Under the pieces are notes generated by a model that was not told the origin of the DNA, made no database searches, and saw only the letters and a list, made by a program, of their open reading frames with translations. A DNA stretch of 64,000 nt from Quillaja saponaria (taxonomy: Eukaryota > Streptophyta > Magnoliopsida > Fabales > Quillajaceae): contig CM055615.1 of assembly GCA_029379385.1 (NCBI GenBank), positions 3,224,001 to 3,288,000 on the forward strand, written 5' to 3'. Positions within the stretch are counted from its first letter, which is position 1. Each line of letters begins with the position of its first letter. Below, one piece after another: positions 49,481-61,614 of the stretch. The position numbers were made by a program, and so were the translations under genes.

Positions 49481-51336
49481 AAGTAGCTTATTGTTGGAAA
49501 TTGTACAAAATCCCTCATAAAACTTTCAATGTGATATATAACAAAAATAAATCCATATATACAAAATATAAATAGAAGAGAAGATACGTAAAATCAATAA
49601 GATATAACATGATTCGGTACCCATTACCACATTCACGAATGAGAAGAGATTCCACTATAAAATATTAGATAGAAAGAGTAACATTCGACATATAGTGTTC
49701 TCACATTCTATATCTCTACCAACTACCAATCTCAAATAAATTAATTAGGAAACTAACCAAACCAGAATTTGGATAAAAAAAAAAAAATCTTACAATCCAC
49801 TCCTTGATTAAAATCCTTTAAAGAAATCGTCACTATTAATTTTTAAGACCCATGCAATGCATCATCTACCAGTATTAACAACAAAACTACCAAAGCTTGA
49901 TGTACGTAAGACTCAATCATCGAGTGTCTCCACTTGCTCAAAGTGATACCACAATATCCCGCAACAATAATGCATATGCATGTACGTAGTGATCATCTTA
50001 TCAATTCCACTTGATATGTCACCATTGACAAGCCATTTCTACGTCATCACATCATTGGATTAGATTTGTGTCAAAAAACTGAAATTATTCTTCCCATCAA
50101 GAACACAAGGTGGGGTTTGATGTGATAACACAAACACACTAAAACTCATTTCAAGAATCTAATTACCTGAAAAGTTCAAATTTGTGAATGAAATAATTAT
50201 TTAACATAATAATGTTAACTTGACATATATATCCTCTTTAACAAGTGATAAATATATATAGAGCCTTACACTACTTATTTATATATTTATATTTAAAGAA
50301 TCAAACATAATTTAAATTATGTACATGTTATAAGATTGATGTTTTAAAACATGTGTTAATTCATCATGGTATTGGAGCATGATACTGTTTCGATATTGTT
50401 TCACCTCTCCTGTCATCTACCCTAAATTAAAATTATAAATATTAAAAGAAAATATCATGACACGATTATTATAATTAGAATATATAAATAATTTTATATT
50501 GCCCTTCTCACTTATATACACAAGCTTGATATTTCAGATGATGTAATAATTTATCTTGTTTTATCGAATCTACAATTACAATGGGCTTATTTAGAGTCTT
50601 ATATATATAAAAGTTTTTTTTTTTTTTTTTTATTGTTTAATATGGGAGAATTGAGGGAAAGTGGCCTACGTACGTTGTTGTTATGTTGCCTTTGACAAAA
50701 TAAAGAGTTCACATTTGGTTATTCTTCCCATCCACATGTTTCCACGTTGTCCAGCCCTTTCAAGCTTCCAAGAGAAAGAAATGGGTTTGAAGCATATAAT
50801 ATGTTTGAAACTAATTTCGCACTCAACCTTCAAATTCTTTTTGAAGATGGAATTGATTATTTTTTGATAATTTCATTATACTTTAAATAATTTAAATTAA
50901 TTATTATATTTATTAACATGTGTAAAAATATTGTATTATTATTTGTAATGAAATTAATTAATTAATTAATTAATTAATTAATTTTTCTTTTTTATATGCA
51001 TATATTTTTCATCTTCCAAGTGGACTATGTTAAAGGTTACTTTCCAGCCAAGAAAACAAACTTGGCATGACCTTAATTTATATTAACAGCTAATTGAAGT
51101 ACTCAAAATTCTCTGTCCGTATAACACAATTAGGTGATCATTGAAGTCCGATTCAGAATACTTGACTTTGAGAGGCATCCATGTGATCTTAATTTTGCAC
51201 ATACATACTAAAACCACAATAATATTGCTCTTCTAATGATCAATCATGTTTGGCCAGTACGTTCATGAAGTACAAATGATTAGAATTTATCAAACACATA
51301 CTTAATGATTGGAACTATGGTATCATAGTTTAATGT
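49481..51336. other. AT-rich spacer
   Basis: 49490-50130 has phrases found in plant retroelements ('catgattcggtacccattac', 'gagaagagattccacta'), but no ends were located. A T run is at 50613-50630 and an AATT microsatellite at 50952-50983. Confidence 0.4.
50952..50983. repeat. (TAAT)n microsatellite
   Basis: About eight uninterrupted tetranucleotide units. Confidence 0.9.
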
Positions 51337-51702
51337 AGGTTTAATTACATTTTAGTCTAAATTGTTTGACCGAAAATTCAGTTATGTCCCTATATTTCAA
51401 AAAGTTAATATGTCATTCTTGGATTCGAAAACCACACAATGTGCCATTGCTATCACCTTCTATCAGATCTAATGTAATGGGAGATGACGTGGCAAAGTAT
51501 TTTACATGACATATCCACGTGTCATGATGTCTGTTTGACATTTTCACCTAATTAGCTACTACTAAGTTAAACTGACAGAAAGCGACAGCAGGGACTATAT
51601 TGCATGATTTTTGAAACTCTAAGAATGACGTTTTAACTTTTTGAAATAGATGGACAAAACTAAAATCTCGATCAAATTATAGGGACTAAAATGTAATTTA
51701 GC
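51337..51702. mobile_element. MITE with about 85-95 bp terminal inverted repeats
   Basis: The left end reads AGGTTTAATTACATTTTAGT. The reverse complement of the right end reads AGCTAAATTACATTTTAGTC. Similarity goes on through 'tttcaaaaagttaa..gtcattctt' and into 'gcaat.t...ctgctgtcgct' near the middle, making it close to a foldback. Total length is 366 bp. No target duplication was fixed. The style is Mutator-like. Confidence 0.68.
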
Positions 51703-52036
51703 TTGTAATTTATATAGTAAGTATCAATCTTTTTTGATTCAGCTGTTAAGTGAAGTTCAAACGAGTTTATGTGTATCTCAACTAATTAATCTTTCCAATC
51801 AAGTCATCTAACTTAGCTTAAGAAATTTATGAAAATTTTAGTCCATACTATTTTTCATTAAGGTAAGCTAGCTTAGTGGTCCGAACCGCATACTATAGGA
51901 TGGCTTAATACAAGAAAGAGGCTGCTATTCTTATTAAATATATTAGGATAGACTAGATCTGTACTACCTTAAACATTGGATTACTAAGCTTTGGATTCAT
52001 GCTAATGCTAATGCTAATTAATACATAAATATTTCT
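51703..52036. other. Spacer
   Basis: No gene or repeat end supported. Confidence 0.45.
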
Positions 52037-52039
52037 TAT

Positions 52040-52205
52040 GATATATATATATATATATATATTTTTTTTCCCACGAGTATCCTCACACATTTTGAGTATG
52101 AACCCAATCTTGTTCGGGTTTCGTGACTGTCTCTCCCCACAATTATTTTCCTACTAGCTCGAACCCCTGACATTATAGAAGCCACTCAACCGCTGAGCTC
52201 AAGCA
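52040..52205 (-). mobile_element. tRNA-headed SINE with A/TA tail
   Basis: On the minus strand the head reads GAGCTCAGCGGTTGAGTGGC (52200-52181), a good pol III A box. GGGGTTCGAGCTAG (52169-52156) follows, a good B box, at tRNA-like spacing. The body runs about 90 nt and ends in an A run (52062-52069 as T on plus) followed by a TA repeat (52040-52061), as in plant SINE tails. No clear target duplication was found. It is non-coding and depends on LINE enzymes for mobility. Confidence 0.65.
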
Positions 52206-54015
52206 TGCCTTACTACTTGAATCACACCTTGTTGGGTTGATAATTTTTTTAATAAAGATAAGGTGGATGCTTTTATAATTATGTAATTTTTATTTAGTAG
52301 AGAAAGATGTGCACAAAAAAAATTACATAAAATTCTCTTATATAATAAATTAATATATAATGCAACACTATCATTATTTTTGTTTAAAAAAAATCAATAC
52401 TAACATATATATATATAATATTAATTATTATTTTTATTATCAAGCATGTAGGCTAGTTCTTTAGTAGATATTGGCATCATGGCATGTGAAAAAAAAGAAT
52501 CTGCCTATCTCACTTACGGTTTTTTCCACATGGGTAGACAAACACATGTATTTTTAGGGTGTTAACCATGATTAAGATAGTTAACTAATATTATTTTGAT
52601 GTTCTTAAATTTAAACATGTCTTTTACTAAAAACAAGAAATGCAAGCGAATATTCTAACTTATCCTATGTACCAAAAGTTAAAGCAAAATAGCTTCTCCT
52701 CGAATTTTTAAAATGTAAATATCCATTTTAAATTATAATTGATTAATTTAATATTCAATTTTTTTAATTTATTTTATTTTCTAATTTCTTACTAAAAAGA
52801 AGAGAATAAGGGAAAGGAAGAGTGCTTATTTATTTATTTATTTTTCTGACAATGAAAGTCATGGTTCCTGACATTTTGCATGCTTCACTCCGAAAATTTG
52901 GGTCGGCGACAAAAATAATGATTTACATGTTGTTATGTTATATAATTTGCCTAAATGTATAATTTTTATTTAATCTTCTAATCTTTTAGTGTCATAGCAC
53001 ACAAAATTAGAATCAAAATTATAAAAATATTGAAATTGATTAGTATATAATTAACAAATTTGAGTCATATGTCGAGGAGGATAATACCACTTGATAAGGA
53101 TTCCAATAATTCAAATCTTAATAGATAGTTGGTCACTTGAACTAACAAATTGATTGATCATCATATAACATTAAATTTGTATAAGTTTGTATAAGACATC
53201 GAATAAAAGCATATCACTAATACAAGTCTTGTTCTATATTATAATGCTAGTACTCAACTAATTAACAAAATTGTACAAGATTAGATAGTATGAACTTATA
53301 TAATATTTTTTTACTAAGCATCAAATAACAAGTGTTTAATATAAATATATATTATATTGTTATTACCAAACACTCTATAAGACTCAATTCAATATTTTGT
53401 AACCCTTAAATTTTAAATTGTATAGAATTTCAAAATATTAAGGTGGCCATCTCTTGATTCTTTAATGATGTTGATTCACAGAAAATGACTTTTTAAAACT
53501 CGAGGATTTAATACTATGTAGAATTTTAATCAGGTAATTAAATTAGCACTAAATCCGGCAAGAGAAAGATACTTAATTTCAGCAGCATAGAATATAAGTT
53601 GTCTTCCCCTTTTTCTTCAGGAGGAGGCTAAATCTAGTTTTTCATACGTAAAAAAAGGTATGTAGAATTCTAAATGATATTCAACAAAAACTTGGATAGA
53701 GTGTAAAGTGTTACTATAGCTCTAAAAAAAATTTAAATCAGTGTTAATTGTACTCTATTTTTCATTAACGTATCACTTAATGTGATGTTCACACTTTTGT
53801 ATACTTTTTTTAGTGAATGAAGCACATACCCTTATAGTTGAACCTAAATTATAAATGCCCCAAAACCATCTAAATTTAAAATTAATTTTAAAAAGCTCAT
53901 CATTAAAAGAAAAAATTATTATTATCCACAGTAATAGAGCTTGGGAGATAATTATCCACATTAATAGCGCATTTGTGTCACGGATAAGCTTTTGCTAATA
54001 ATTATCTGTGACATG
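52206..54015. other. AT-rich spacer
   Basis: No gene seen. The last part borders the LINE target duplication at 54016-54030. Confidence 0.5.
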
Positions 54016-54030
54016 ACATTTCTCGTATAT
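54016..54030. repeat. LINE target-site duplication, left copy
   Basis: ACATTTCTCGTATAT, identical to 63225-63239. Confidence 0.92.
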
Positions 54031-54057
54031 TTTTTTTTTGTAGAAAAAGGAAGAAAA

Positions 54058-54520
54058 AAAAACTACAAGACAGTTGGGGGACCATACGTTCCCAGCTCAT
54101 TCCAGCTACATCAGAAAAATAACAAAGATCCATAGAGGGAGGGGGCTTCTGCCATTCACAATGCTGTTGATCACCATCAAGGAGGAGATTGGCTGTTTGG
54201 TCAGCACAACTATTAGCTTCTCTAAAAACATGGGTCACATTGACTTCCCAATTTTTGCATAGAAATTTTTGGATTTCATCAATTATAGCTCGATTAGCGT
54301 TGATCTTCCCATAATCTTTTTGACAAACTTCAACCACAAAATGAGAATCCAGCTCTACAGAAACTTTCTTATAGCATTTGAACCAAACTTTCTTTAGACC
54401 CAACAATAACGCCCAAAGTTCCGCTCGAAAAAAAGTACACCATCCCAATTTACATCCATATTCATAAATCCACTTACCATCTGAGTCCTTCACTATGCAT
54501 CCAGCACTGGCCATATCCAC
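54058..54520 (-). pseudogene. LINE RNase H domain
   Basis: Reads GCIVKDSDGKWI, then FRAELWALLLGLK (E of the DEDD set), VELDSHFVVEV (D) and HVFREANSCADQTANL (D), in the order of the plant LINE RNase H. It is open from 54520 to the stop near 54002, but is a fragment of the broken ORF2; the link to the zinc region upstream is in another frame. It would remove the RNA strand from RNA/DNA hybrids during target-primed reverse transcription. Confidence 0.85.
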
Positions 54521-54539
54521 CCCTGTTCAGGAGGAGTCC

Positions 54540-55450
54540 AACTAACATGCTTAATCTGTCTACCATTACCCAACAAATAAGTCATGTATGTTTCACGGGA
54601 AATTTGGATTTCAGCTAAAAGTTTCCATACAAAAACTTTTGGCTGAGTTGGCCATGCAAAATGGTCATCAAAGAACATTTTTTTACGCCAGCTCCATGCC
54701 AACCAAACGGTCACAACAAAAATATCACTCCACTTATAACCCTTAACCACAACATGTTCTTGTAAGTTGCTCTTTATCCAATACTGTAGATCACTAGTAA
54801 AAAAATTTGGGATGATACATGACACATTAAAACTGTTCCATACCTCCATAACTCTCGGACAATCTCGAAGAACATGCAAGACATTTTCATGGGCAGCCAT
54901 GCAATATAAACATCCTTCCATATTGCCAACATTACGAGCTGCTAGAAACCCATTAGTTTTTAACTTGTCGTGAGTAGCTTGCCATATGAAAATTTTCATG
55001 CGCTCTGGCCCTTCCCATTTCCAAATGAGTTTCCAAATCATGTCTTCCTTATCCCCATCATTTAAAGCAATAAACTTATAAGCCTCTTTGACCGAAAAAA
55101 GACCATCCTCGGAAGCCCCCCAAGCTAAGCTATCTCTCCCTCTATCTGTATGAGTCATAGCTTTTATTTTTAAACAAACTTCTGCAGGAATAATTTTCCA
55201 GAGACGCACCATGTCCCATTCTCCCAAGCTAGTCACATACCCTACTTATCATATCCTCCTCTAAAAGATCTATTGTAGCTTTGGACATCAACGGTCCTTC
55301 CCGATGAACCCAAGGATCAATCCATAAATTCACTTGTGTGCCATCTCCAATCACCCACAATATTCCACTAATTACATCATTCCAAACTTCACAAAGCCCT
55401 CTCCATAGTCCGGTACAAGGACCTAACTTTTTCAGGAGCCAGAACATCTT
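54540..55450 (-). pseudogene. LINE ORF2 zinc-binding region (zf-RVT)
   Basis: Contains DGLFSVKEAYKF, IWKWEGPERMKIFIWQATHD and GCLYCMAAHENVLHVLRDCP. This is the zf-RVT pattern between reverse transcriptase and RNase H of plant LINEs, with CLYC, H and C ligands visible. An upstream piece (55229-55447) with VIGDGTQVNLWIDPWV belongs to the same domain in another frame. Confidence 0.85.
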
Positions 55451-55639
55451 TATCTTGAATGTATTTAGCTTTTAGAACTTGAATCCAGAGGCTTGAATCC
55501 CCTGTAATAATGGACCAAACAATTTTCATGAGATGGGCTTGATTGACCAATCGCATGTCCCTTAGTCCAAGACCCCCTCTATCTTTAGGTTGGGTAAGAG
55601 TAGCCCAAGATAAAACATGAATCTTCCGCTTGCCTTCTT

Positions 55640-56534
55640 CATCCCCCTAAATCAAACTTCGGTTTAAGCGATCTATATCCTCACAAATAGCAAGAGGAAC
55701 CCTGGTCGCTTGCATTGTGTAAACAGGAATAGATTGGGTAACTGATCGAACTAATGTAATTCTTCCAGCTAAAGAGAGAGTTTTTGACTTCCAGCCCAAA
55801 ATATGTAGCTTGACTTTATCAACCACATGCTGGAAAGTAGACTTCTTGATACGACCATGAACTAAAGGGACTCCTAAATATTTTTCAAGATCACCACAAT
55901 GTTTGAAGCCCGTCGTATGCTCAATATCTTTCAAGAGCTATTTTACTACATTCTTGGAGCAAGTGAACTTTGTTTTTTCAATACTAACCTTTTGTCTTGA
56001 AGCTGCACTAAATTCTGCCAAAGTATCACAAATAACTTTAGCTTGTGAAGTATAAGCTTCAGTAAAAAGAAGAAGGTCATCAGCGAACATTAGATGAGAA
56101 ATTTGGGGTCCATCTCTTCCAATATGAATTGGTCTCCAGCTACCCATCTTAACCTTATCCGAAATAATATGCCCCAACCTTTCCATGCATAAAAGAAAAA
56201 TATATGGGGATAGAGGATCACCTTGACGAATACCCTTTGAAGCTTGAAATTCTTATGTCAAACCTCCATTCCAAAATGATTTTGAATTAGGTAGTTCTGA
56301 TACATTTCATGATAATATCCACTGTATTTTTATGAAGTCCCGCTAACTGCGAAGTATCTTGAATGAAATCCCAGCTCAACCGGTCATATGCCTTTTCCAA
56401 GTCAATTTTGATAGCTATGAATTTTTTTTTTCCACTCATTTTACGCATCGTGTGAAGAACTTCTTGGGCCACAATAATATTATCTTGGATATGGCGTCCT
56501 GGGATGAAACTAGATTGGTTTGGTGCTATAAGCT
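55640..56534 (-). pseudogene. LINE reverse transcriptase, C-terminal half
   Basis: Palm motifs: QSSFIPGRHIQDNI, KIDLEKAYDRLSW (catalytic Asp of motif A) and FADDLLLF (56069-56092, FADD instead of the more usual YADD, common in plant LINEs). The thumb-side block KYLGVPL..GRI follows. Stops and frame changes separate 56287-56534, 55938-56186 and 55647-55934. It is cut at 56534 by the solo LTR. Confidence 0.88.
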
Positions 56535-59440
56535 TGTCACACCCCTCATTGAGGCATGACTGACCGGAGGAATGGTAACCAAACCTCCGTAACCTTGACT
56601 CAAATAAATAAACGACCATGACTTTTAACTCACCAATGAATAAAACCAAGAAATTATAAAGACAAAAGTTAACATTAAAAGTTGGTTGATTACAACAAAT
56701 CACAATTACTGAAAATTTCGGCATAAATCCATTACAATATGGAACATGCCTTAAAATACAATCCTATAAACTATTTTATTACTCAACATAAAACAAAGAC
56801 CATAATGAGCTCTGCTCCGTTCACATCATCAACAAAACAAGTACTAGAATATTACATCATACTACATTTGACACCCACAATTCTAATGTGACTGCAAACT
56901 TTCATCCTTGACTCCAAGTATGAGATTCCGAGGCATACCATGTCGTCAAATCCTTAGCAAAATCTCGCATTAGCGGTTAACTTCTTTTAAGGTCCTGTTA
57001 CTAAAAAATATAACCACAGAAAAAGGGTGAGTTCTACGGACTTAGTGAGTGAAAAATCATACCCAAAGGGTACTAGCATCATACAACACAAGCATATAAC
57101 ATACGTAATAACATTGCGTAACATTATTCATATCTTAATTCACATTGCACGTTTACATTGTAACGGTCATAGATTCACAATATACACAAGATCACAAATT
57201 TATCAGAGCAATGATATCAAACAAAGCAACCAAAGGGCCAACGAGTGACCCAGCCCCGCACAACAGTATCACCCCCTACCGGGCATTTACCCGCCCGCAC
57301 AACAAATTAATCTCCGTACACAATCTATCCCACCGGGGCTGAGCACTCAATTTAAAAAAACATTTATCAAAATCAGAATTTTCTCATTATTTTAAATCAG
57401 GTTATCCTAGGTGCACCTGGACTTTTAATTTCGGAGATAAAAATAATTTTTCATAAAAATCTCACTTTGTTAGCCCTTATCAACCACAACCAATGTCAAA
57501 CACAGCAATCCATATCAAACAAACATAATTTAAATAAATTACGAAAGTACTCTACTTGCTTATTTTCCATATATCATGCATATTCAAATAAACATACAAT
57601 TACACATACTAATCTAGCCCCTAAAGGCAACAATTAACCACTCACCGTACTATGAATCACATTCCTCGCTCATCCTCGAATTCCATGCGTCGTTGGCTCA
57701 ATAATACATTCCTGGATTGAAAATCATATTTTCAAATATTACTCATTTTATAAACCCCATAGTTATGCCCATTTACTCACTTAAATTTAAATATCTATTC
57801 CCATACCTTCCTTAAAACCCTACGCCTCTTAGACATTCTACTAGTGCCTCGAGGACAACTTAAATTCCGATTCATGTACACATCAACCAAGAAGTTAGCA
57901 CTTATTTTCTTAATTCCACTTTACTTACCTTATAAAAGTTCAAATTAAGTTATTTTGCTTAAAATTAGTTAAGAGCGTGAGTTATAAGTTCCCAATATTC
58001 ATCACACTACGTTCCAGGATTTTCCCTTTCCTTGACTATTTGCCATAGCGTGTTTCATAATGAGTTCTTAAACTTTTATTTAACTTCAGCTAACAACTAC
58101 CTCCCAAGGATCAAACTAATCCAAATTCCTAGAATCCCCAATACCCATATTTCCAATATTAATCTTACTAGTGCACTAATTATTGAGTTTTACATTAATT
58201 TAATTAATTGTTCCTATCTTTCAACTAGCTAATTAATTAAGGAGATTCATGTGATTCAATTTCTAGGTATACACTAAACTTAAAAGTTCTCTTAAGAATT
58301 TCATTAAATACTTGGCATGTCTATGTGATTCCCACTCAGGTGTACGTTTAGATATCTATATATTTTTCCCAATAATCTACACAATTCAATTAACCCTTAT
58401 ATTACTCATGATCCAATTATGAAATTCAATATAAATTATTTACTGACTGTTAACCAAATAATTAAACTACCTATTTGTCCACATACCTATGCTCAAGTTC
58501 TGTACTTCCTAATTAACCATTTAATTAGTAAAACTTATATACTCAAGTGTTGTATACGCCTATATGTATATATAATTCTAATTTTTCCTTATACATATTT
58601 CAAAATTTATAATTTAACATTAACATAGCCAACTTTTATGTTTTCTAATTAGTTACTTCTAATTGAAATTTATATCAATTAAATCAACTATGCATCTAGT
58701 ATTCACAATCTAACATTCAATTCCTAACAAATTCTTAGGTTCCTTTCCTTAATACATAATAATCATAAGGTTTAGCTTTAAGAATTTCCAATTACTCACC
58801 TAACCAACCCGTTTTCACCACCTAAACCACCGCTAAGACCCACGGCTAGGACAAAACAGGGAAGTGTGGGCTGCTGCTCAAACCCGATCAACCTCCTTAC
58901 CAACATAATTCGAGTTTCCTACACCTAAACACTCCTACCTTAGCTCAAGCATGCCAAAACCACAAATCAAAGTTGTTGTACATTCATTTATCTCAACTAA
59001 GATAGTTCAATCCACATGTCCCAACCCCAAGCAAGAAAAATTAACACTCACTTAACGGAACAGTGCCAAGATGCCGCACAAATCACCTTCATAGCTGATG
59101 AAACTCAAGGTTACTTGGAGGTACTCTACTCAGCTAATTATGGAAGACAACCCACTCTTGATGAAATTAAGAACAAGTAAAATGATTGTGGGTGCAAGAA
59201 GGAGGTTGCACAGCCAAAACAAGGGAAAATGGTGCTGAAGCAAGAAAGAAAACTCACGGTCCAATAAGAAGATGAAACAGGGGAGGAGGAGGAAAAAAAA
59301 AATCAGAACTCTCCAGAAAGAAAACCGTGGACTAAGCAAGAAAGGAAAGGAAAGATAAAAGACAAAGAAAGAAAACTTTACGGTCAAAGTAATTGATTTT
59401 TATGTTAACTAGTGGTGTAGGTGTAGTCTTGCTTTTTAAA

Positions 59441-59478
<38 letters not shown>

Positions 59479-59783
59479 GTATAGATTTAATCTAATTATA
59501 AATTCCTTTACATATATAAATATCTCCTATATATATATATTTTTTTTTTCTTTTTATATAATTATAATTATCTTTTAATTCACACTAGTGTAATCCATGT
59601 AATTAAATTATACACGTACATATAATTACATAATTACCCATGTATGTATATATATTTATAAGTCTATGCGAGTGTTCATTTATTATTAATTATTTTTTGA
59701 CTCGTAAAACATTTTAATCACCTAATTACCACAATTTACGTACAAATATGCTAAGACGTTCGTTCAATTATCGGATTATAACA
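56535..59783 (-). mobile_element. Solo LTR, long-LTR family copy 3 (3249 bp), inside the LINE
   Basis: On the minus strand it starts TGTTATAATCCGATAATTG and ends GGGGTGTGACA. Target copies aagct (56530-56534) and aagtt (59784-59788) match at 4 of 5. Taking out the LTR and one target copy rejoins the LINE reverse transcriptase between KDIM and IAPNQSSF, as expected. Family blocks are conserved: the GGGCTAAC block, the GTCCAGGTGCACC block and the inverted repeat (57249-57257 and 57335-57343). A TA microsatellite (59444-59475) lies near its 5' end. No gag-pol. Confidence 0.85.
59444..59475. repeat. (TA)n microsatellite in solo LTR copy 3
   Basis: About 16 units. Confidence 0.9.
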
Positions 59784-60640
59784 AAGTTGCTACATAATAT
59801 CTTTTAGCCGAAGCACTAAGATTTTTGGGATAATTTTATAAGCTACGTTGCATAAACTGATAGATCTAAATTGATTGATACCAGTAGGGGCTTCTGTTTT
59901 GGGAATGAGAGTTATTAAGGTTCCATTCAACATACCTAGATCTGTATGCCCTTTTAGAATATCGTTAGCGAGTCTCACACAGACTAACCAACAATATCCC
60001 TTTGGGATTGAAAGAAGATGGCTTGAAAACCGTATGGGCCTGGAGCTTTATACGGCTTCATACTAAAAAGAGCTTTTCTAACTTCCTCAATACTCACATT
60101 ATTTTGCAAAGTACAACCATCCTCCATGCTTATTTTCGAAAAAACAGTACGAGTTCTAAGCAACGGCCTGTTGGGGTTATCTTCATGGAAAAGCTCTTTG
60201 AAAAACTCCAATGCCATGTTTCTCAAATCTGTTTCATCTTGAATCCACGCTCCATGATCATCCTTCAATGCAGTAATTATATTCTTCTTTCTTTTAATAA
60301 TGGTTGATGTATGGAAAAACTTTGAATTTTTATCTCCAAAGAATAGCCACTTACTCCTGGACTTTTGATACCAATGAACTTCCTCCTGATGAATTGCCTC
60401 CATAAGATCCTTATGAACTGCCTTTTCAACATTAGAAAGATAATCGGATGGGCCTACTTCCAAAACTTTTTGGATCCTAAGAAGCCGAGACATAGCTTGT
60501 TTTTTTCTTTGGAAGATATTCCCGAAAACATCCCTATTCCACCTTTGAAGAGTATTTGTAAGACCCAAGATATTACTCTTCCAGTATAGTTCCCTATTCC
60601 AAGTATTTTTGACTACATCTTTAAACTCTTTGTGAGTTAA
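59784..60640 (-). pseudogene. LINE reverse transcriptase, N-terminal half
   Basis: Has EEVRKALFSMKPYKAPGPYG (plant LINE finger motif), then in a second frame TLIPKTEAPTGINQFRSISL and CNVAYKIIPKIL. A stop and a frame change lie around 59979-59984, and a TAG follows KDIM just before the solo LTR. Confidence 0.85.
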
Positions 60641-61365
60641 CCAAGCAGCTTCAAAACGGAAATGAAGAGGACTAAAGGATTGGGCAGTGTAATCAGTGTG
60701 TAGGAGGATAGGATTGTGATCTGATTTTGCTCTCGGGAGCACAGTAACAAGAGCTTCTCTAAACATATGGATCCAATCCTCATTGGCAAGGGCACGATCT
60801 AATCTTTTATATACTCTGTCATAACCATTCTTTATGCCTCCTTTCCAGGTGAATATAGGGCCTTTAGCACCTAGATCCATTAGTTTACAATCATCAATCC
60901 ATTCACTGAATTTGTTGCACTTCAAAATATTAATTGGAGCTCATCCTTGTTTTTCATTTATGCTTGCTATTTCATTAAAATCACCCATAATATACCAAGG
61001 ATAATGCAGGTTAAGGGAGAAGGAGAGTAAATCCTGCCAAAGCTTTTGTCTTATATCATCTCTAGGGCTTGCATAAACTGCTGAAAAAATCCAATCTGGA
61101 GTGTTTGATGCCTGAATTAGACAGCGAATGACTTGATCATCTTTATAAATCACAGTTAAAGAGAAACTACAACTCATCCATAGAACCCAGATACCTCCTG
61201 AAAAGCCATCTGCGTCCACCACATAATTCTTATCAAACCCAAGGCTCTTAATAACTTTCTGTGCTTTTTCACCACTAATGCGAGGCTCCATGATAACCAA
61301 AATATCAGGTTTATATAAGCGTTGAAATTCCATGCAGAGACCTTTGAAAGTGGGGCATCCTGCAC
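60640..61365 (-). pseudogene. LINE endonuclease domain (EEP/AP-type)
   Basis: Order of motifs: ILVIMEPRISGEKAQ, GFSGGIWVLW, WIFSAVYASP, WYIMGDFNEI, then after a stop FTWKGGIKNGYDRVYKRLDR and SDHNPI. This is the apurinic-type endonuclease that nicks the target to start insertion. The stop at about 60938 splits it, and the N-terminal QNCRG-like part is altered, so it is inactive. Confidence 0.87.
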
Positions 61366-61614
61366 CCCTACAATTCTAGGTTAAAACTTTTGGTGTAATA
61401 ATGGGGAATATTCATGAATTTTGATTGGGTTTTCCTCCTCCACCCTAGTCATTGGTTCATGTTGCATACCTATTATGTGATTTTGATTTTCTTGGGTTTC
61501 TTCAACTAGTGATATGTCCTCCACCTTACCTGTAGATATTCATCTCCATATGGCGGCCTAGGAGGATAAGGAGTTATAGGTGACAGATTGTCACTTATGT
61601 TCCCTTCCTTCACA

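Noticed and set aside
56535..56724. Coding joined to the LINE reverse transcriptase across 56534
   Set aside because: The open frame crosses the solo LTR border by chance; only the part up to 56534 is LINE.
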